Shown here piece after piece: positions 6,120 to 15,070 of a DNA stretch of 35,042 nt; position 1 is the stretch's first letter; each line of letters opens with the position of its first letter. The position numbers and the translations under genes are program-made. The DNA is from Pseudanabaena sp. M085S1SP2A07QC (GTDB lineage Bacteria; Cyanobacteriota; Cyanobacteriia; Pseudanabaenales; Pseudanabaenaceae). The DNA is taken from NCBI GenBank assembly GCA_020404895.1, contig JADBWK010000172.1, forward strand, positions 1-35,042, read 5' to 3'. Below the pieces are notes generated by a model that made no database searches, was not told where the DNA came from, and saw nothing but the letters and a program-made list of their open reading frames with translations.

Positions 6120-8339
6120 CTAAGGTACTTCAATAGGAATAATCGTATACTCAGGCAGAGACATCTGGAAATGCTCTTTTTGGCTGAGCAAGATCACCAG
6201 TCGTGCTACAGACTGGGGCTTAACTGCCAAATCGCTCCAAGGTATAGCAACTTCTAGACATTGCTCCAAGCCTATTTTCGTATGAGTTGCGATAGTTTCC
6301 CACTGAAATTGTTCTGTAGATTCTTGAAGCTGGACTGACTTATCAGCAAAATTGATCGTTAGGTGATGGCGAAACAAATAATTTAGCGGCGACACATCAG
6401 GCATGTCAAGAAGTTGCACAGGACTGTTGGGATGAATCCGACTAGGATAAAACCACAACAAATGTAGTTTACTTTGAGCAATGCTCTCTAGATTACTAAA
6501 TTCTAGGCGCAAGTAGCAATAAAAATGATCGTAACCATACCATAGTCCCTTGACGGGCGTATTTTGATGCATTGCCCCCCTTGCGCCACTAACTTCGATT
6601 TTGCCAGACCCTTGCCAATCATCATTTTCAAATCTGCCATTAATCATTGGCTCAATGAGGCTAGTAGGTCGATCGCTAGTGGAGACATCATGAGGCTCAA
6701 GAGGATATAGCAATGCATGGGGTACTGGCTCATTGAGAGCACGATAAATCACCTGCAAATGCTCACGAAATAGGCGATCAAACATTGCGTCATCATTTGA
6801 GCTATGTCCTTCGCCAAACCACCAAAACCAATCCGATCCTTCAGCTGCCATTAGGCTTTCCCATGCTTCAGGATTATTTTCTGGTGTAGCTTCGGCGTGC
6901 ATAGCCAATACTTGACGTGCTTCTGCAAGTAACTCCCAAGCGCGGTTTTTAACTGGATCGCCGATCCATGTGGTGAAGCTAGAGTCAATCCATGAGCCAC
7001 TATGCAACTGGTGAGGTGGGATTTTTTCAGTGGGTGAGAATTTCTCTAGATATTCTGAGGGTGTAACCAGTTTTAGATTTTCATTTTTGGAAAGGTTTTC
7101 GTAAAGCGTTTGCAAGAATGGGTTGCCATCTTGAGGATAAAATTCCCAGCAGTTTTCACCGTCAAGGGCGATTGTTACTAACCAAGGCTTTCCTTCAGGA
7201 TGCTCTGCTAGATATTCATTTTGTTGTTTTTGAATAGTCATCAAACGATCGCATAAATCATCGCTAGCAGCTTGAGGCAAAAGTGCCCCATAACTAAACC
7301 CGATCAAATCCGAAAGTAGGCGATCGCGGAAAATAATTGCTAAGTCCCCATGAATAGTTTCAAGGCGATAGGGTTGATAGAGCAAATGTGGCGCATCGAT
7401 CGCCCCGCGCTCATCTCGTCGGAAATAATGTCCAAGACTCCAGCCCAAGACTCCTTCATCAGAACATAACCAAGAAAATCCTTGCTTGGAAACATGTGGC
7501 AAGATGGCAGGGCTAACAGACTGCTCTGAGGGCCATAAACCTCTGGGATCGCAGCTAAAGTGTTGGCGGTAAACTTCTTTGGCTTTTTCTAGATGTAGCG
7601 CAATGTCTGGCTCATGGCGGAAGCGATGATTAGGCAGATACATCTGTGGCACAGCGATCCTACCTGCTTGCGTATCGGCTAAAAGCGGCATGATCGGATG
7701 CGTGTAGGGTGTGGTAGTAATTTCTAGTTGCCCATTTTTTTGCATTTTTCGATGCTGCGGCAAAATTCGGGAAATAATATCTCGCTGCTTGCTATAGATT
7801 CTTTGCCGATCGGCTAAGGTAAAATCCTTGCCGCGATCGTACCATTCGGCAATTTCAGGATCGGCATCTCGGAATAGAGGATCAATCCATGCCAAGTTAT
7901 GCCATGCCAGTAAATCACTAAAATCTGGTGCTAGCCAATTATTGACACACCACTCAATGCCATAAGCTTGTCGCTGTGCTAATAAATCAGCATAGCGATT
8001 GTATGGCTCGATCATTGTCTGATGATTGGCATCAAAGAAATGCTCGACAATGAAATGTTTTTGCAATCGCGTTAAGGTATCGACAGGTGTTAGAGTCAAA
8101 GCCAAGTAAGGATCAAATGCATTTCCTTCAACATAATCCTGCAATTGCAGGATCAGCGATGGCACAAGGTTGATCGTTTGATGTAGCTTTGGATATCTTG
8201 ACAACATCAACGCTAAATCCAAATAATCTTTTACGCCATGCAACCTCACCCAAGGCAAATGATACTTACCTGCGATCGCGCTTTTGTAGAGAGGTTGATG
8301 TTGGTGCCAGATAAATGCGATATGTAGAGGATATGACAT
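6120..8339 (-). CDS. Glycoside hydrolase family 57 (alpha-glucan active)
   Basis: Taking the ATG at 8339 gives 739 residues starting MSYPLHIAFIWHQHQP, which is how this family begins. The frame continues 23 codons upstream into the divergent gene, but those residues are unlike the family. GH57 landmarks are visible: HQHQP at 12-16, the nucleophile motif GLWPSEQS (Glu about 272), WLCSDEG, and the acid/base motif LDGENCWEF (Asp about 393). A C-terminal beta-rich domain (about 560-739) follows. Family members are alpha-amylases, 4-alpha-glucanotransferases, amylopullulanases or branching enzymes acting on glycogen-like glucans. No signal peptide is seen, so intracellular glycogen turnover is likely. 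Confidence 0.88.
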   Translation of the reverse strand: MSYPLHIAFIWHQHQPLYKSAIAGKYHLPWVRLHGVKDYLDLALMLSRYPKLHQTINLVPSLILQLQDYVEGNAFDPYLALTLTPVDTLTRLQKHFIVEHFFDANHQTMIEPYNRYADLLAQRQAYGIEWCVNNWLAPDFSDLLAWHNLAWIDPLFRDADPEIAEWYDRGKDFTLADRQRIYSKQRDIISRILPQHRKMQKNGQLEITTTPYTHPIMPLLADTQAGRIAVPQMYLPNHRFRHEPDIALHLEKAKEVYRQHFSCDPRGLWPSEQSVSPAILPHVSKQGFSWLCSDEGVLGWSLGHYFRRDERGAIDAPHLLYQPYRLETIHGDLAIIFRDRLLSDLIGFSYGALLPQAASDDLCDRLMTIQKQQNEYLAEHPEGKPWLVTIALDGENCWEFYPQDGNPFLQTLYENLSKNENLKLVTPSEYLEKFSPTEKIPPHQLHSGSWIDSSFTTWIGDPVKNRAWELLAEARQVLAMHAEATPENNPEAWESLMAAEGSDWFWWFGEGHSSNDDAMFDRLFREHLQVIYRALNEPVPHALLYPLEPHDVSTSDRPTSLIEPMINGRFENDDWQGSGKIEVSGARGAMHQNTPVKGLWYGYDHFYCYLRLEFSNLESIAQSKLHLLWFYPSRIHPNSPVQLLDMPDVSPLNYLFRHHLTINFADKSVQLQESTEQFQWETIATHTKIGLEQCLEVAIPWSDLAVKPQSVARLVILLSQKEHFQMSLPEYTIIPIEVP

Positions 8340-8342
8340 AGG

Positions 8343-8972
8343 ATGACTGGCAATATGACTGGCGATACTTCTAGAAATTGTGACACACCTAATCATAGTT
8401 CGATCCAAACACTTTGTATAAAGCTATGTACGGTTAGCCTCAGTATTTGTTTGATGGGCTGTGCACCTGTATCTAGTGATACAGCTAAGAACCCCACAGC
8501 ACCAGAGATACCCGCGACATCACCACCACAAACGATCGCACCTCAAGCTAAACCCAAACCAGTCTCAGAACTGGCTCAATATTTGCCAATTACTGCCATA
8601 GCAACAATTTCAGGACGCGAAATTCAGCTTGAGGTAGCCAGTACTTTCAACGAACAAGAAAAAGGACTTATGTTTCGTCCCCCATTGGCTGACGATCACG
8701 GGATGTTATTTGTTTTTACGCCTGAGCGTCCCGTAGCCTTTTGGATGAAAAATACCCCTTCCCCGCTTGATATTATTTTCTTGCTGGATGGCGAAGTTAA
8801 GGCGATCGCCCGCAATGCGACAACTTGCAAGAGTGATCCCTGTCCTGTTTATCCTGTGGGAGGTGTAGTTGCGGATAATGTGATTGAAGTAAGAGCGGGG
8901 CTAACCCAAGAAATTGGTTTGAAAGAAGGCGATCGGATTTCTGTTAAATTCTTGTTGCCAAAAAATCAATGA
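8343..8972 (+). CDS. DUF192 lipoprotein
   Basis: This 209-residue protein has a long N-region, a hydrophobic segment (about 24-38) and a lipobox LMGC with Cys40. A Pro/Ala-rich linker follows, then a DUF192 domain (about 82-205) with EKGLMFRPPLADDHGMLFVF, AFWMKNTPSPLDIIFL and the terminal GLKEGDRISVKF. DUF192 proteins are small beta folds of unknown biochemical function, usually exported. The start may be Met1 (8343) or Met5 (8355). No later start would leave a signal peptide. The gap to the divergent GH57 start is only 3 bp, so each gene's promoter must lie inside the other gene or the starts are shifted. Confidence 0.82.
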   Translation: MTGNMTGDTSRNCDTPNHSSIQTLCIKLCTVSLSICLMGCAPVSSDTAKNPTAPEIPATSPPQTIAPQAKPKPVSELAQYLPITAIATISGREIQLEVASTFNEQEKGLMFRPPLADDHGMLFVFTPERPVAFWMKNTPSPLDIIFLLDGEVKAIARNATTCKSDPCPVYPVGGVVADNVIEVRAGLTQEIGLKEGDRISVKFLLPKNQ

Positions 8973-9138
8973 CCACTATAATTCTATAGTCTGAAATTGT
9001 TTGCCAAACCAAAGATATTGCACGGCAATATTGAACAAAAGTAAATAAATTTCAAAATGTTCAAAACTACTTAGTAATTTCTCCCTGAAAGTGCTAAAAG
9101 TAGCAGTGGTGAATCTTGAGTGAAAGAAGAGTAAAAAA

Positions 9139-9639
9139 ATGACAGCTAGCAGAGCAAGAAGCCCTGAGCCACAGAGATACCCGCAGCCTCTTGATCGCAA
9201 GAATAAACTTCGGCAAGCAAGTCCCAAACCGAACAAAAATCGCAATGTAAAGCGGTTGCCTCGTACTAACTCATTTCCTCTGCCTCTTTGGTTGCGGGTC
9301 TTGATGACCACTCAAAAGCTGTCTATAGCTGCGACTGTAATCCTCACTATTTCAGTATTCGCGATCTACGGTTGGACTGTATATGCTCAAGAGCAGTGGA
9401 ATCAGCAATTTAAAAAGCTCGAACAACTCCAGCGTCAAGAACGGCAATTAACTAATGCCGCTGGTTCATTTGATAATGAGATGCTGCAATCAATTCAAAA
9501 GAAGCCGGGGGATTTGGTTCGCGAAAGTCCCGAGAAATCAATTTTTTTGCAAGCTGCTCCTCTCCGCCCAAAGCGTGAAGTCCCGTCTACTGTGTCTGAG
9601 CTTCCTAAGAAAAAGCAAAATGAAAGCCTAGGATATTAA
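9139..9639 (+). CDS. Single-pass membrane protein with coiled coil, FtsL/FtsB-like layout
   Basis: This 166-residue protein has a basic Pro-rich N-terminal tail (1-50), one transmembrane helix (about 61-82) and an amphipathic coiled-coil stretch (about 84-112, QFKKLEQLQRQERQLTNA). It ends in a Pro/Lys-rich tail. An AGAAGAG Shine-Dalgarno 8 bases upstream supports this start. The topology is that of the bitopic divisome proteins FtsL and FtsB. Similar short proteins occur across cyanobacteria, which otherwise lack an obvious FtsL. That role is inferred from shape alone. It lies upstream of glmS, which supplies amino-sugar precursors for peptidoglycan, but a strong hairpin separates them. Confidence 0.6.
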   Translation: MTASRARSPEPQRYPQPLDRKNKLRQASPKPNKNRNVKRLPRTNSFPLPLWLRVLMTTQKLSIAATVILTISVFAIYGWTVYAQEQWNQQFKKLEQLQRQERQLTNAAGSFDNEMLQSIQKKPGDLVRESPEKSIFLQAAPLRPKREVPSTVSELPKKKQNESLGY

Positions 9640-9658
9640 TGTAGGAACTTCACATGGT

Positions 9659-9711
9659 TAAATACGATCATGATTCCTTGTGCATCGCGCAAGGAATCAT
9701 GATCGTATTTA
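9659..9711. terminator. Palindrome with 22-bp perfect arms before glmS
   Basis: The arms AAATACGATCATGATTCCTTG and its complement (plus an outer T-A pair) flank TGCATCGCG. It starts 20 bp after the stop of the FtsL-like gene and ends 16 bp before the glmS ATG. It can terminate upstream transcription, and if transcribed it would also place a large hairpin in the glmS leader. Confidence 0.75.
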
Positions 9712-9726
9712 TTTCAACTTGACATT

Positions 9727-11622
9727 ATGTGTGGAATTGTTGGCTACATCGGACATCGTTCGGCAAATGAAGTTTTAATTTCTGGGCTACGCAAACTAGA
9801 ATATCGCGGCTATGACTCCGCAGGCGTTGCCACAATTCCATTTTTTGATGATCCTGCCGATCGCCAAATTGATCGTTATTTACATCGGGTCAGAGCCAAG
9901 GGCAAGCTCATCCAACTAGAGGAAAAGTTGGAGGCTGATACCGCTCCTCAAGCATCGATTGGTATTGGTCACACTCGCTGGGCGACTCATGGCAAGCCTG
10001 AGGAGCATAATGCTCATCCCCACACCAATACGATGGGAAATCTTGCGGTTGTGCAGAATGGGATTGTTGAGAACTACCATATTCTTCGCACTGAGTTAAA
10101 ACAGCTTGGTCATATTTTTGTCAGCGAAACTGATACAGAAGTAATTCCCCATATGATTGCCGAATTTCTAACCCAGTTGGAAAAGCAAGGCAATATGATT
10201 CCTGACAAGTCTCCCTCAGTGCTGTTTGAAGCAGTACGACTGACGATCGCAAAATTGCAAGGAGCCTATGCGATCGCTGTTATTCATGCTGATTATCCCG
10301 ATGAATTGGTGGTCGTGCGTCAGCAAGCGCCGCTAGTAATTGGTATTGGTAAAGATGAGAATTTTTGTGCTTCGGATACACCTGCGTTAGTCGCCTATAC
10401 GCGCACCGTGATTTCTTTGGAGAATGGGGAAATTGCGCGACTGACTAGAGAATCGGTACAAGTCTATAACTCCAAAGGCGATCGCCTCCGCCGTGCGCCC
10501 CAAACTCTCAACTGGAATCCCACCATGGTGGAGAAGCAAGGCTTTAAGCACTATATGCTCAAGGAAATCTATGAGCAACCTGGGGTATTTCGGACAGGAT
10601 TGGCAAGTTATGTAAGTGAGGCTAATAAAGTTGATTTAGGGCTACCCACAGGTTTTATCGAGCCGATTGAACGGGTGGAAATTATTGCCTGTGGAACCAG
10701 TTGGCACGCCTCTCTCGTAGGCAAATATTTATTAGAGCAGCTTGCAGGTGTACCAACTAGCGTTCAATATGCTTCTGAATATCGCTATTCGCCACCACCT
10801 TCTTTAAAAAACACCCTTGTGATTGGTGTAACTCAGTCTGGCGAAACTGCGGATACTCTGGCGGCGTTGGAACTTGCCAAATCAAGAGGCGATCGCTGTC
10901 TGGGTATTACCAACCGTGTGGAAAGCTCCATAGGACGAATTTCGGATGCAGTGATTGATACTCAAGCAGGAATTGAGATTGGTGTAGCAGCGACAAAAAC
11001 CTTTGTGGCGCAGTTACTGATGTTCTATCTACTAGCTTTAGAGTTTGGCGCAGCTAAAGGCACATTAACCGAAGCTAGAAATCAAGAATTAATCGAAGGA
11101 TTGCGGCAACTCCCTGCCTATATGGAACGGATTCTCGAAGGTCAAGAACGCTATATTGAAGATCTTTCGCGTCAATTTACCCACACCAAAGATTTTATCT
11201 TCTTAGGGCGCGGCATCAACTTCCCGATCGCTCTCGAAGGTGCGCTCAAACTTAAGGAAATCAGTTACATTCATGCTGAGGGCTATCCCGCAGGTGAGAT
11301 GAAGCACGGGCCGATCGCATTGCTTGATCAAGATGTCCCTGTAGTTGCGATCGCTACTCCTGGGACGGTCTACGAGAAGGTTCTTTCTAATTCTCAAGAA
11401 GCAAAAGCGAGGGATGCGAAATTGATTGGTGTCGCTCCTCTTGACGATCCTGCGGCGCATGAGGTGTTTGATTACATTCTGCCGATTCCTGTGGTTGATG
11501 AGATTTTCTCGCCAATTCTCACCGTGATTCCGTTGCAACTGCTGTCCTATCATGTGGCAGCACATCGCGGTTTAGATGTCGATCAACCCCGAAATCTTGC
11601 GAAATCTGTCACGGTTGAATAG
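9727..11622 (+). CDS. glmS: Glutamine--fructose-6-phosphate aminotransferase (isomerizing)
   Basis: This 631-residue cytosolic enzyme makes glucosamine-6-phosphate from fructose-6-phosphate and glutamine, the first step towards UDP-GlcNAc, peptidoglycan and lipid A. It begins MCGIVGYIG, placing the Ntn nucleophile Cys2 at the mature N-terminus. Glutaminase motifs GHTRWATHGKP and QNGIVENY follow. Two SIS sugar-isomerase domains occupy about 310-445 (CGTSWHAS, TQSGETADTLAAL) and 480-625 (EGYPAGEMKHGPIAL), and the conserved C-terminus DQPRNLAKSVTVE is intact. Length is normal. No glmS ribozyme is apparent in the short leader, which is filled by the palindrome 9659-9711. Confidence 0.97.
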   Translation: MCGIVGYIGHRSANEVLISGLRKLEYRGYDSAGVATIPFFDDPADRQIDRYLHRVRAKGKLIQLEEKLEADTAPQASIGIGHTRWATHGKPEEHNAHPHTNTMGNLAVVQNGIVENYHILRTELKQLGHIFVSETDTEVIPHMIAEFLTQLEKQGNMIPDKSPSVLFEAVRLTIAKLQGAYAIAVIHADYPDELVVVRQQAPLVIGIGKDENFCASDTPALVAYTRTVISLENGEIARLTRESVQVYNSKGDRLRRAPQTLNWNPTMVEKQGFKHYMLKEIYEQPGVFRTGLASYVSEANKVDLGLPTGFIEPIERVEIIACGTSWHASLVGKYLLEQLAGVPTSVQYASEYRYSPPPSLKNTLVIGVTQSGETADTLAALELAKSRGDRCLGITNRVESSIGRISDAVIDTQAGIEIGVAATKTFVAQLLMFYLLALEFGAAKGTLTEARNQELIEGLRQLPAYMERILEGQERYIEDLSRQFTHTKDFIFLGRGINFPIALEGALKLKEISYIHAEGYPAGEMKHGPIALLDQDVPVVAIATPGTVYEKVLSNSQEAKARDAKLIGVAPLDDPAAHEVFDYILPIPVVDEIFSPILTVIPLQLLSYHVAAHRGLDVDQPRNLAKSVTVE

Positions 11623-11657
11623 ATTAAAAAGACAGTACATTGCGCCGCCTTAAAACT

Positions 11658-11708
11658 CAGGGAAACTTGTAAAAGCTACGCGAAACGTAGCTTTTACAAG
11701 TTTCCCTG
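11658..11708. terminator. Palindrome with 23-bp perfect arms after glmS
   Basis: The arms CAGGGAAACTTGTAAAAGCT-ACG and their complement meet around CGAAA. It lies 36 bp downstream of the glmS stop and before the amine oxidase gene, and is a probable glmS terminator. A half-site cattgcgccgcc at 11639-11650 recalls the apex of the hairpins at 1075 and 17079. Confidence 0.75.
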
Positions 11709-11751
11709 GACAATTTAAAGCCTCAACAGGCTAGGACAACGAAAAAAAATT

Positions 11752-13197
11752 ATGGACAAATATAATCGACGCAAATTTTTACTTCATGCTCGGAACTTGA
11801 CCTATGCTGGAGCGGCAAGTTGGCTTTGTAGCTGTGGCGGTGCATTGAGCAACTCTGATGATCTCTCAGTCAATCCATCGCCAATGGATAGCGAAGATAA
11901 ACAACAAATTATCGTCATTGGTGCGGGTATTGCAGGCATCACAGCCGCCAAAAAATTGCAAGCTCAAGGATATCGGGTAATTATCTTAGAAGGTCGCGAT
12001 CGCATTGGGGGGAGAATTTGGACAGATAATTCTTTAGGATTTCCTTTGGATCTCGGTGCTGCGTGGATTCATACCGTTGACGGTAATCCTATCTCGCCAT
12101 TAGTCAAGCAATTTGACATTCAGACTGTCATCTCAGATCTTAAATCGCAATGGAATTATAAAGGTGTCAAGCAACTGCTAAGTGAATCTGATGAACTGCT
12201 TATAGACAAAGCTTTTCAATCATTTATGAATAGAGTTAACCAGCTAAAAAAAGACCCACGATCATCGCAGCAGATTACTCTAGCAGATATCGCTCAACAA
12301 ATAATTGAATCAGAAGAACTAACTGAGGTCACTCTTAAAGGATTTCGGGCAGCCTTATCTTCGACAATTGAGAGTGAAGTTGGCGATGATATTGCGAATT
12401 TAGGAATCAAAGGTTTCGATGAAGATTCCGAATTTTCTGGCGCAGATGTAGTTTTTCCGCAAGGTTATACGCAGCTTATACAGACTCTATCCAAAGATTT
12501 AGATGTTCTGACTAAGCATCTTGTGAAGCAGGTTGCCTATGATGATAATGGCGTACAAGTGACCACTGATCGTGGAATTTTTAATGGTTCAAGGGTGATT
12601 GTCACGGTTCCATTGGGTGTATTGAAACGTGGTTCTATTAAGTTCTCACCAGAATTGCCAGATGCGAAGTTAGCTGCAATTGAAGAATTGGGTATGGGAG
12701 CATTAAATAAATTAGTATTAAAATTCCCTCAGCAATTTTGGTCATCACAGCCTCACACCATGGCATATATCAATGGCAATATTGCCGATCGCTATGTTGA
12801 ATTTTATAACTGGCAGAAATATATTCAGCAACCGATTTTAGTCGCCATGTTTAGCGGTAGTTTTTCGCGATCGCTCTCGCAAATGCCTGAGCCTGAAGCA
12901 ATACAAAACATTATGTCTGATTTACAAGCAATGTTTGGCAATGATATTCCGATGCCAACTGCTGCAATATTGACCAAATGGCATGATGACCCCTTTGCCT
13001 ATGGTTCCTATTCCACTTTTTCGCTCAATGGTTCTATTCAAGACTGCGATCGCTTGGCGGAACCTATAGGCGATCGGGTGTTTTTTGCTGGTGAGGCAAC
13101 CTATGGGAAACATATAGGAACTGTTCATGGTGCTTTGTTGAGTGGAGAGAGAGAAGCCAACAGAATCGCTACCAAAAAATCGTCCCTCAAGTTTTAA
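11752..13197 (+). CDS. FAD-dependent amine oxidase, Tat-type export signal
   Basis: This 481-residue flavoprotein belongs to the flavin-containing monoamine oxidase family. It has a twin-arginine motif (RRKFL, 6-10) followed by a moderately hydrophobic stretch ending in LCSCGG, so it is probably exported folded and perhaps lipid-anchored. The FAD-binding dinucleotide motif is IIVIGAGIAG (53-62) with Glu80 and RIGGRIW. The C-terminal FAD motif is RVFFAGEATYGKHIGTVHGA. The substrate (polyamine, amino acid or other amine) cannot be told from the sequence. A strong hairpin upstream suggests it is transcribed on its own. Confidence 0.88.
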   Translation: MDKYNRRKFLLHARNLTYAGAASWLCSCGGALSNSDDLSVNPSPMDSEDKQQIIVIGAGIAGITAAKKLQAQGYRVIILEGRDRIGGRIWTDNSLGFPLDLGAAWIHTVDGNPISPLVKQFDIQTVISDLKSQWNYKGVKQLLSESDELLIDKAFQSFMNRVNQLKKDPRSSQQITLADIAQQIIESEELTEVTLKGFRAALSSTIESEVGDDIANLGIKGFDEDSEFSGADVVFPQGYTQLIQTLSKDLDVLTKHLVKQVAYDDNGVQVTTDRGIFNGSRVIVTVPLGVLKRGSIKFSPELPDAKLAAIEELGMGALNKLVLKFPQQFWSSQPHTMAYINGNIADRYVEFYNWQKYIQQPILVAMFSGSFSRSLSQMPEPEAIQNIMSDLQAMFGNDIPMPTAAILTKWHDDPFAYGSYSTFSLNGSIQDCDRLAEPIGDRVFFAGEATYGKHIGTVHGALLSGEREANRIATKKSSLKF

Positions 13198-13345
13198 TCT
13201 CAAATAGCGATCGCAATCTAATCGCAAATCATTCAGTTGTAGCCCACATTCCGCTCGTAATGGAAGCCTAAAAATATTTACAACGAGACAATCAGGGCTT
13301 CAGCGATTTTAAAAGGAGTTAATGATAATAAATCTTATTAAGTAG

Positions 13346-13450
13346 CTAGGCACAATTAAATATAAAACGTTTGATGGCATAACCGCCATTTGAACTGCGG
13401 GATAGCATACCAGAGATAATAGCAAGAGCTAAATCATACTCGTTGTCAAA
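13346..13450 (-). pseudogene. C-terminal remnant of an unidentified protein
   Basis: On the minus strand a coding-like end of about 33 residues (DNEYDLALAIISGMLSRSSN, GGYAIKRFIFNCA, stop at 13346) runs up to the point where the IS630 fragment begins at about 13447. Upstream of that point the frame is only antisense of the transposase. I do not recognise the protein, and the piece may be chance. Confidence 0.2.
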
Positions 13451-13796
13451 CATCTGGGAATTAAAGCCAAATTCAAAAATCGAAGATGTGGCGAAATACT
13501 GTATAGATTTGTGTAAGGATATGCACAAAGACAATATAGACAAGCTATTTATTGCTCTAGACAACAATTCAACTCACAAAGAAAAGATGAAAATGCAGTT
13601 GAAAGAGCATCTGCAAGCCTCAGGACTAGCGGATAAAATAGCTGTAGAATTTATCCATACTCCAGCTTATTCACCCGACTTTAATCTTGCCGAATATGAA
13701 ATTCATCTCTTGAGGTTACAGAAATTACATCATTTGCCTCCAAATATAACCATTGCAGAAATCGAACAAAAGCTTAAGAATGTGGCTAGCCCATAG
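13443..13796 (+). pseudogene. IS630-family transposase fragment (DDE domain)
   Basis: This frame of about 117 residues carries the second half of an IS630/Tc1-mariner-type DDE_3 transposase. It shows LFIALDNNSTHKEKM (second catalytic Asp), FIHTPAYSPDFNLAEYEIHL (catalytic Glu) and a C-terminal EIEQKLKN. The N-terminal helix-turn-helix and the first catalytic Asp are missing, and the natural C-terminus is replaced: the last residues (ASP) come from the VanZ-like gene it abuts. It is a dead fragment. Its left junction is near 13447 and its right junction near 13785. Confidence 0.75.
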
Positions 13797-13933
13797 AGGA
13801 AAACATGACCAGCTTTATCATTTTTAGTCAGATATTCTGGTAGGGCATGGTTATAGGCGAGCACAATGATTAATGTAAATACGATTAGGTAAATTACAAC
13901 CAGAATTTTCCAAACTAACTTGTTCGATTTCAT
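13785..13933 (-). pseudogene. VanZ-like membrane protein, truncated by the IS630 fragment
   Basis: From ATG 13933 the frame reads MKSNKLVWKILVVIYLIVFT and then ALPEYLTKNDKAGHVFLYGL. This is the first transmembrane helix and DKxGHxxxYGL motif of VanZ-like proteins (usually about 110-160 residues). After GLATFL the frame enters IS630-derived sequence and soon stops, leaving about 48 native residues out of an expected 110 or more. The missing C-terminal part is not visible on the far side of the fragment. Confidence 0.6.
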
Positions 13934-13958
13934 GGGAAAGATTTTAACTCAAGGTAAT

Positions 13959-15047
13959 TTAGAGCGAGGAAGGCACATCTATCCATTTTTTCTGCTGGTG
14001 AGACTCTTGGGTTAAATCCATAAGCAACTGCGACCATGCACCTTCATAGAGACTCGGAGTCATCGGTTGTCCAGTTTGAATTGACTGCACCCAGCGATCG
14101 CATATAGCTAGCACAGGCGCAAGACGACCATCGGCATAGGTTTTCGGGAGGTCATATTCAGGCGGAATCGGTACAATTTCCATTTCCGTGCGATCGATTT
14201 TGCCTTGGCGCAAGCTGAAACCATGTACATAATCCGATTGATTAGAACTACCCAATACAAGCGTTCCATTTTCACCGTAACCCGTCAGCCAATGCCCACG
14301 ACCGCGATAGGTGACAGTACTTAGAGAAATATTGCATGGAGTTCCATCGGCAAGTTCTAAGAGAATGTTACAGGTATCATCGGCATCAACGAGGCGCATA
14401 ACACCATTAGCATCGGGGCGTTCAGTAATGCCTGTGCTGAGTTGACCTGAGAGACTCTTGATATCCCCAAATAGCCAGCGCACATAATCAAAGGCATGGG
14501 AACCGATCGCACCTAATGCACCACCACCAAAAGCTTTTTGGCTATACCAATTCCAAACCCGCTTAGGATCGGCGCGACCCTGAACCAACCAATCAATTTG
14601 AATCAGCCTTTTTTTACCCACATGATTCTGATCTAGTAGATGTTTGAAATATCGCCATTGCGGAACACAACGAAATTCAAAGTCAGTAGCAGTGATGACT
14701 TGACGTTCTTGGGCAAGACGATACAGCGCGATCGCTTCTTGGGAATTCATGGTCACAGGCTTTTCTAGCAAAACATGCTTGCCAGCTTCGATCGCGGCTT
14801 TTGCCTGTTCATAATGAAAACTTGGCGGTGTGGAGATGGTAACTGCTTGGACTTGTGGCAGTGCAAGTAAATCTTCAAGGCGATCGCAAGCGTGAGGAAT
14901 TGCAAATTTATCAGCTATTTGCTGAGCTTTGAGGCGATCACGATGGTACACCGCCACAACATCTGTATCAGGATGAATTTGCAGAGCTGGAATATGGATA
15001 AGCTGTCCAAATCCTGTCCCAATAATACCAACACCAATTTTCGACAT
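13959..15047 (-). CDS. Gfo/Idh/MocA family NAD(P)-dependent oxidoreductase
   Basis: From the ATG at 15047 this is 362 residues beginning MSKIGVGIIGTGFGQ, a Rossmann dinucleotide-binding motif at the expected distance from the start. An in-frame ATG seven codons earlier (15068) would begin in a dispersed repeat and is less likely. The family hallmark EKPVTMN is present, and FGGGALGAIGSHAFDYVRWL contains the conserved substrate-site His of the C-terminal alpha/beta domain. Members oxidise or reduce sugars, inositols or related compounds, and the substrate here is unknown. No operon partner is seen. Confidence 0.88.
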   Translation of the reverse strand: MSKIGVGIIGTGFGQLIHIPALQIHPDTDVVAVYHRDRLKAQQIADKFAIPHACDRLEDLLALPQVQAVTISTPPSFHYEQAKAAIEAGKHVLLEKPVTMNSQEAIALYRLAQERQVITATDFEFRCVPQWRYFKHLLDQNHVGKKRLIQIDWLVQGRADPKRVWNWYSQKAFGGGALGAIGSHAFDYVRWLFGDIKSLSGQLSTGITERPDANGVMRLVDADDTCNILLELADGTPCNISLSTVTYRGRGHWLTGYGENGTLVLGSSNQSDYVHGFSLRQGKIDRTEMEIVPIPPEYDLPKTYADGRLAPVLAICDRWVQSIQTGQPMTPSLYEGAWSQLLMDLTQESHQQKKWIDVPSSL

Positions 15048-15070
15048 ATTTTTTATTGTTTGAATCATTT

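Noticed and set aside
8340-8408. 23-residue upstream extension of the GH57 protein
   Set aside because: GH57 enzymes begin just before the HQHQP strand, and the extension is antisense to the divergent lipoprotein gene.
13443-13567. Minus-strand frame opposite the IS630 fragment
   Set aside because: It is the antisense of the transposase. Only the part beyond 13450 may be an independent remnant.
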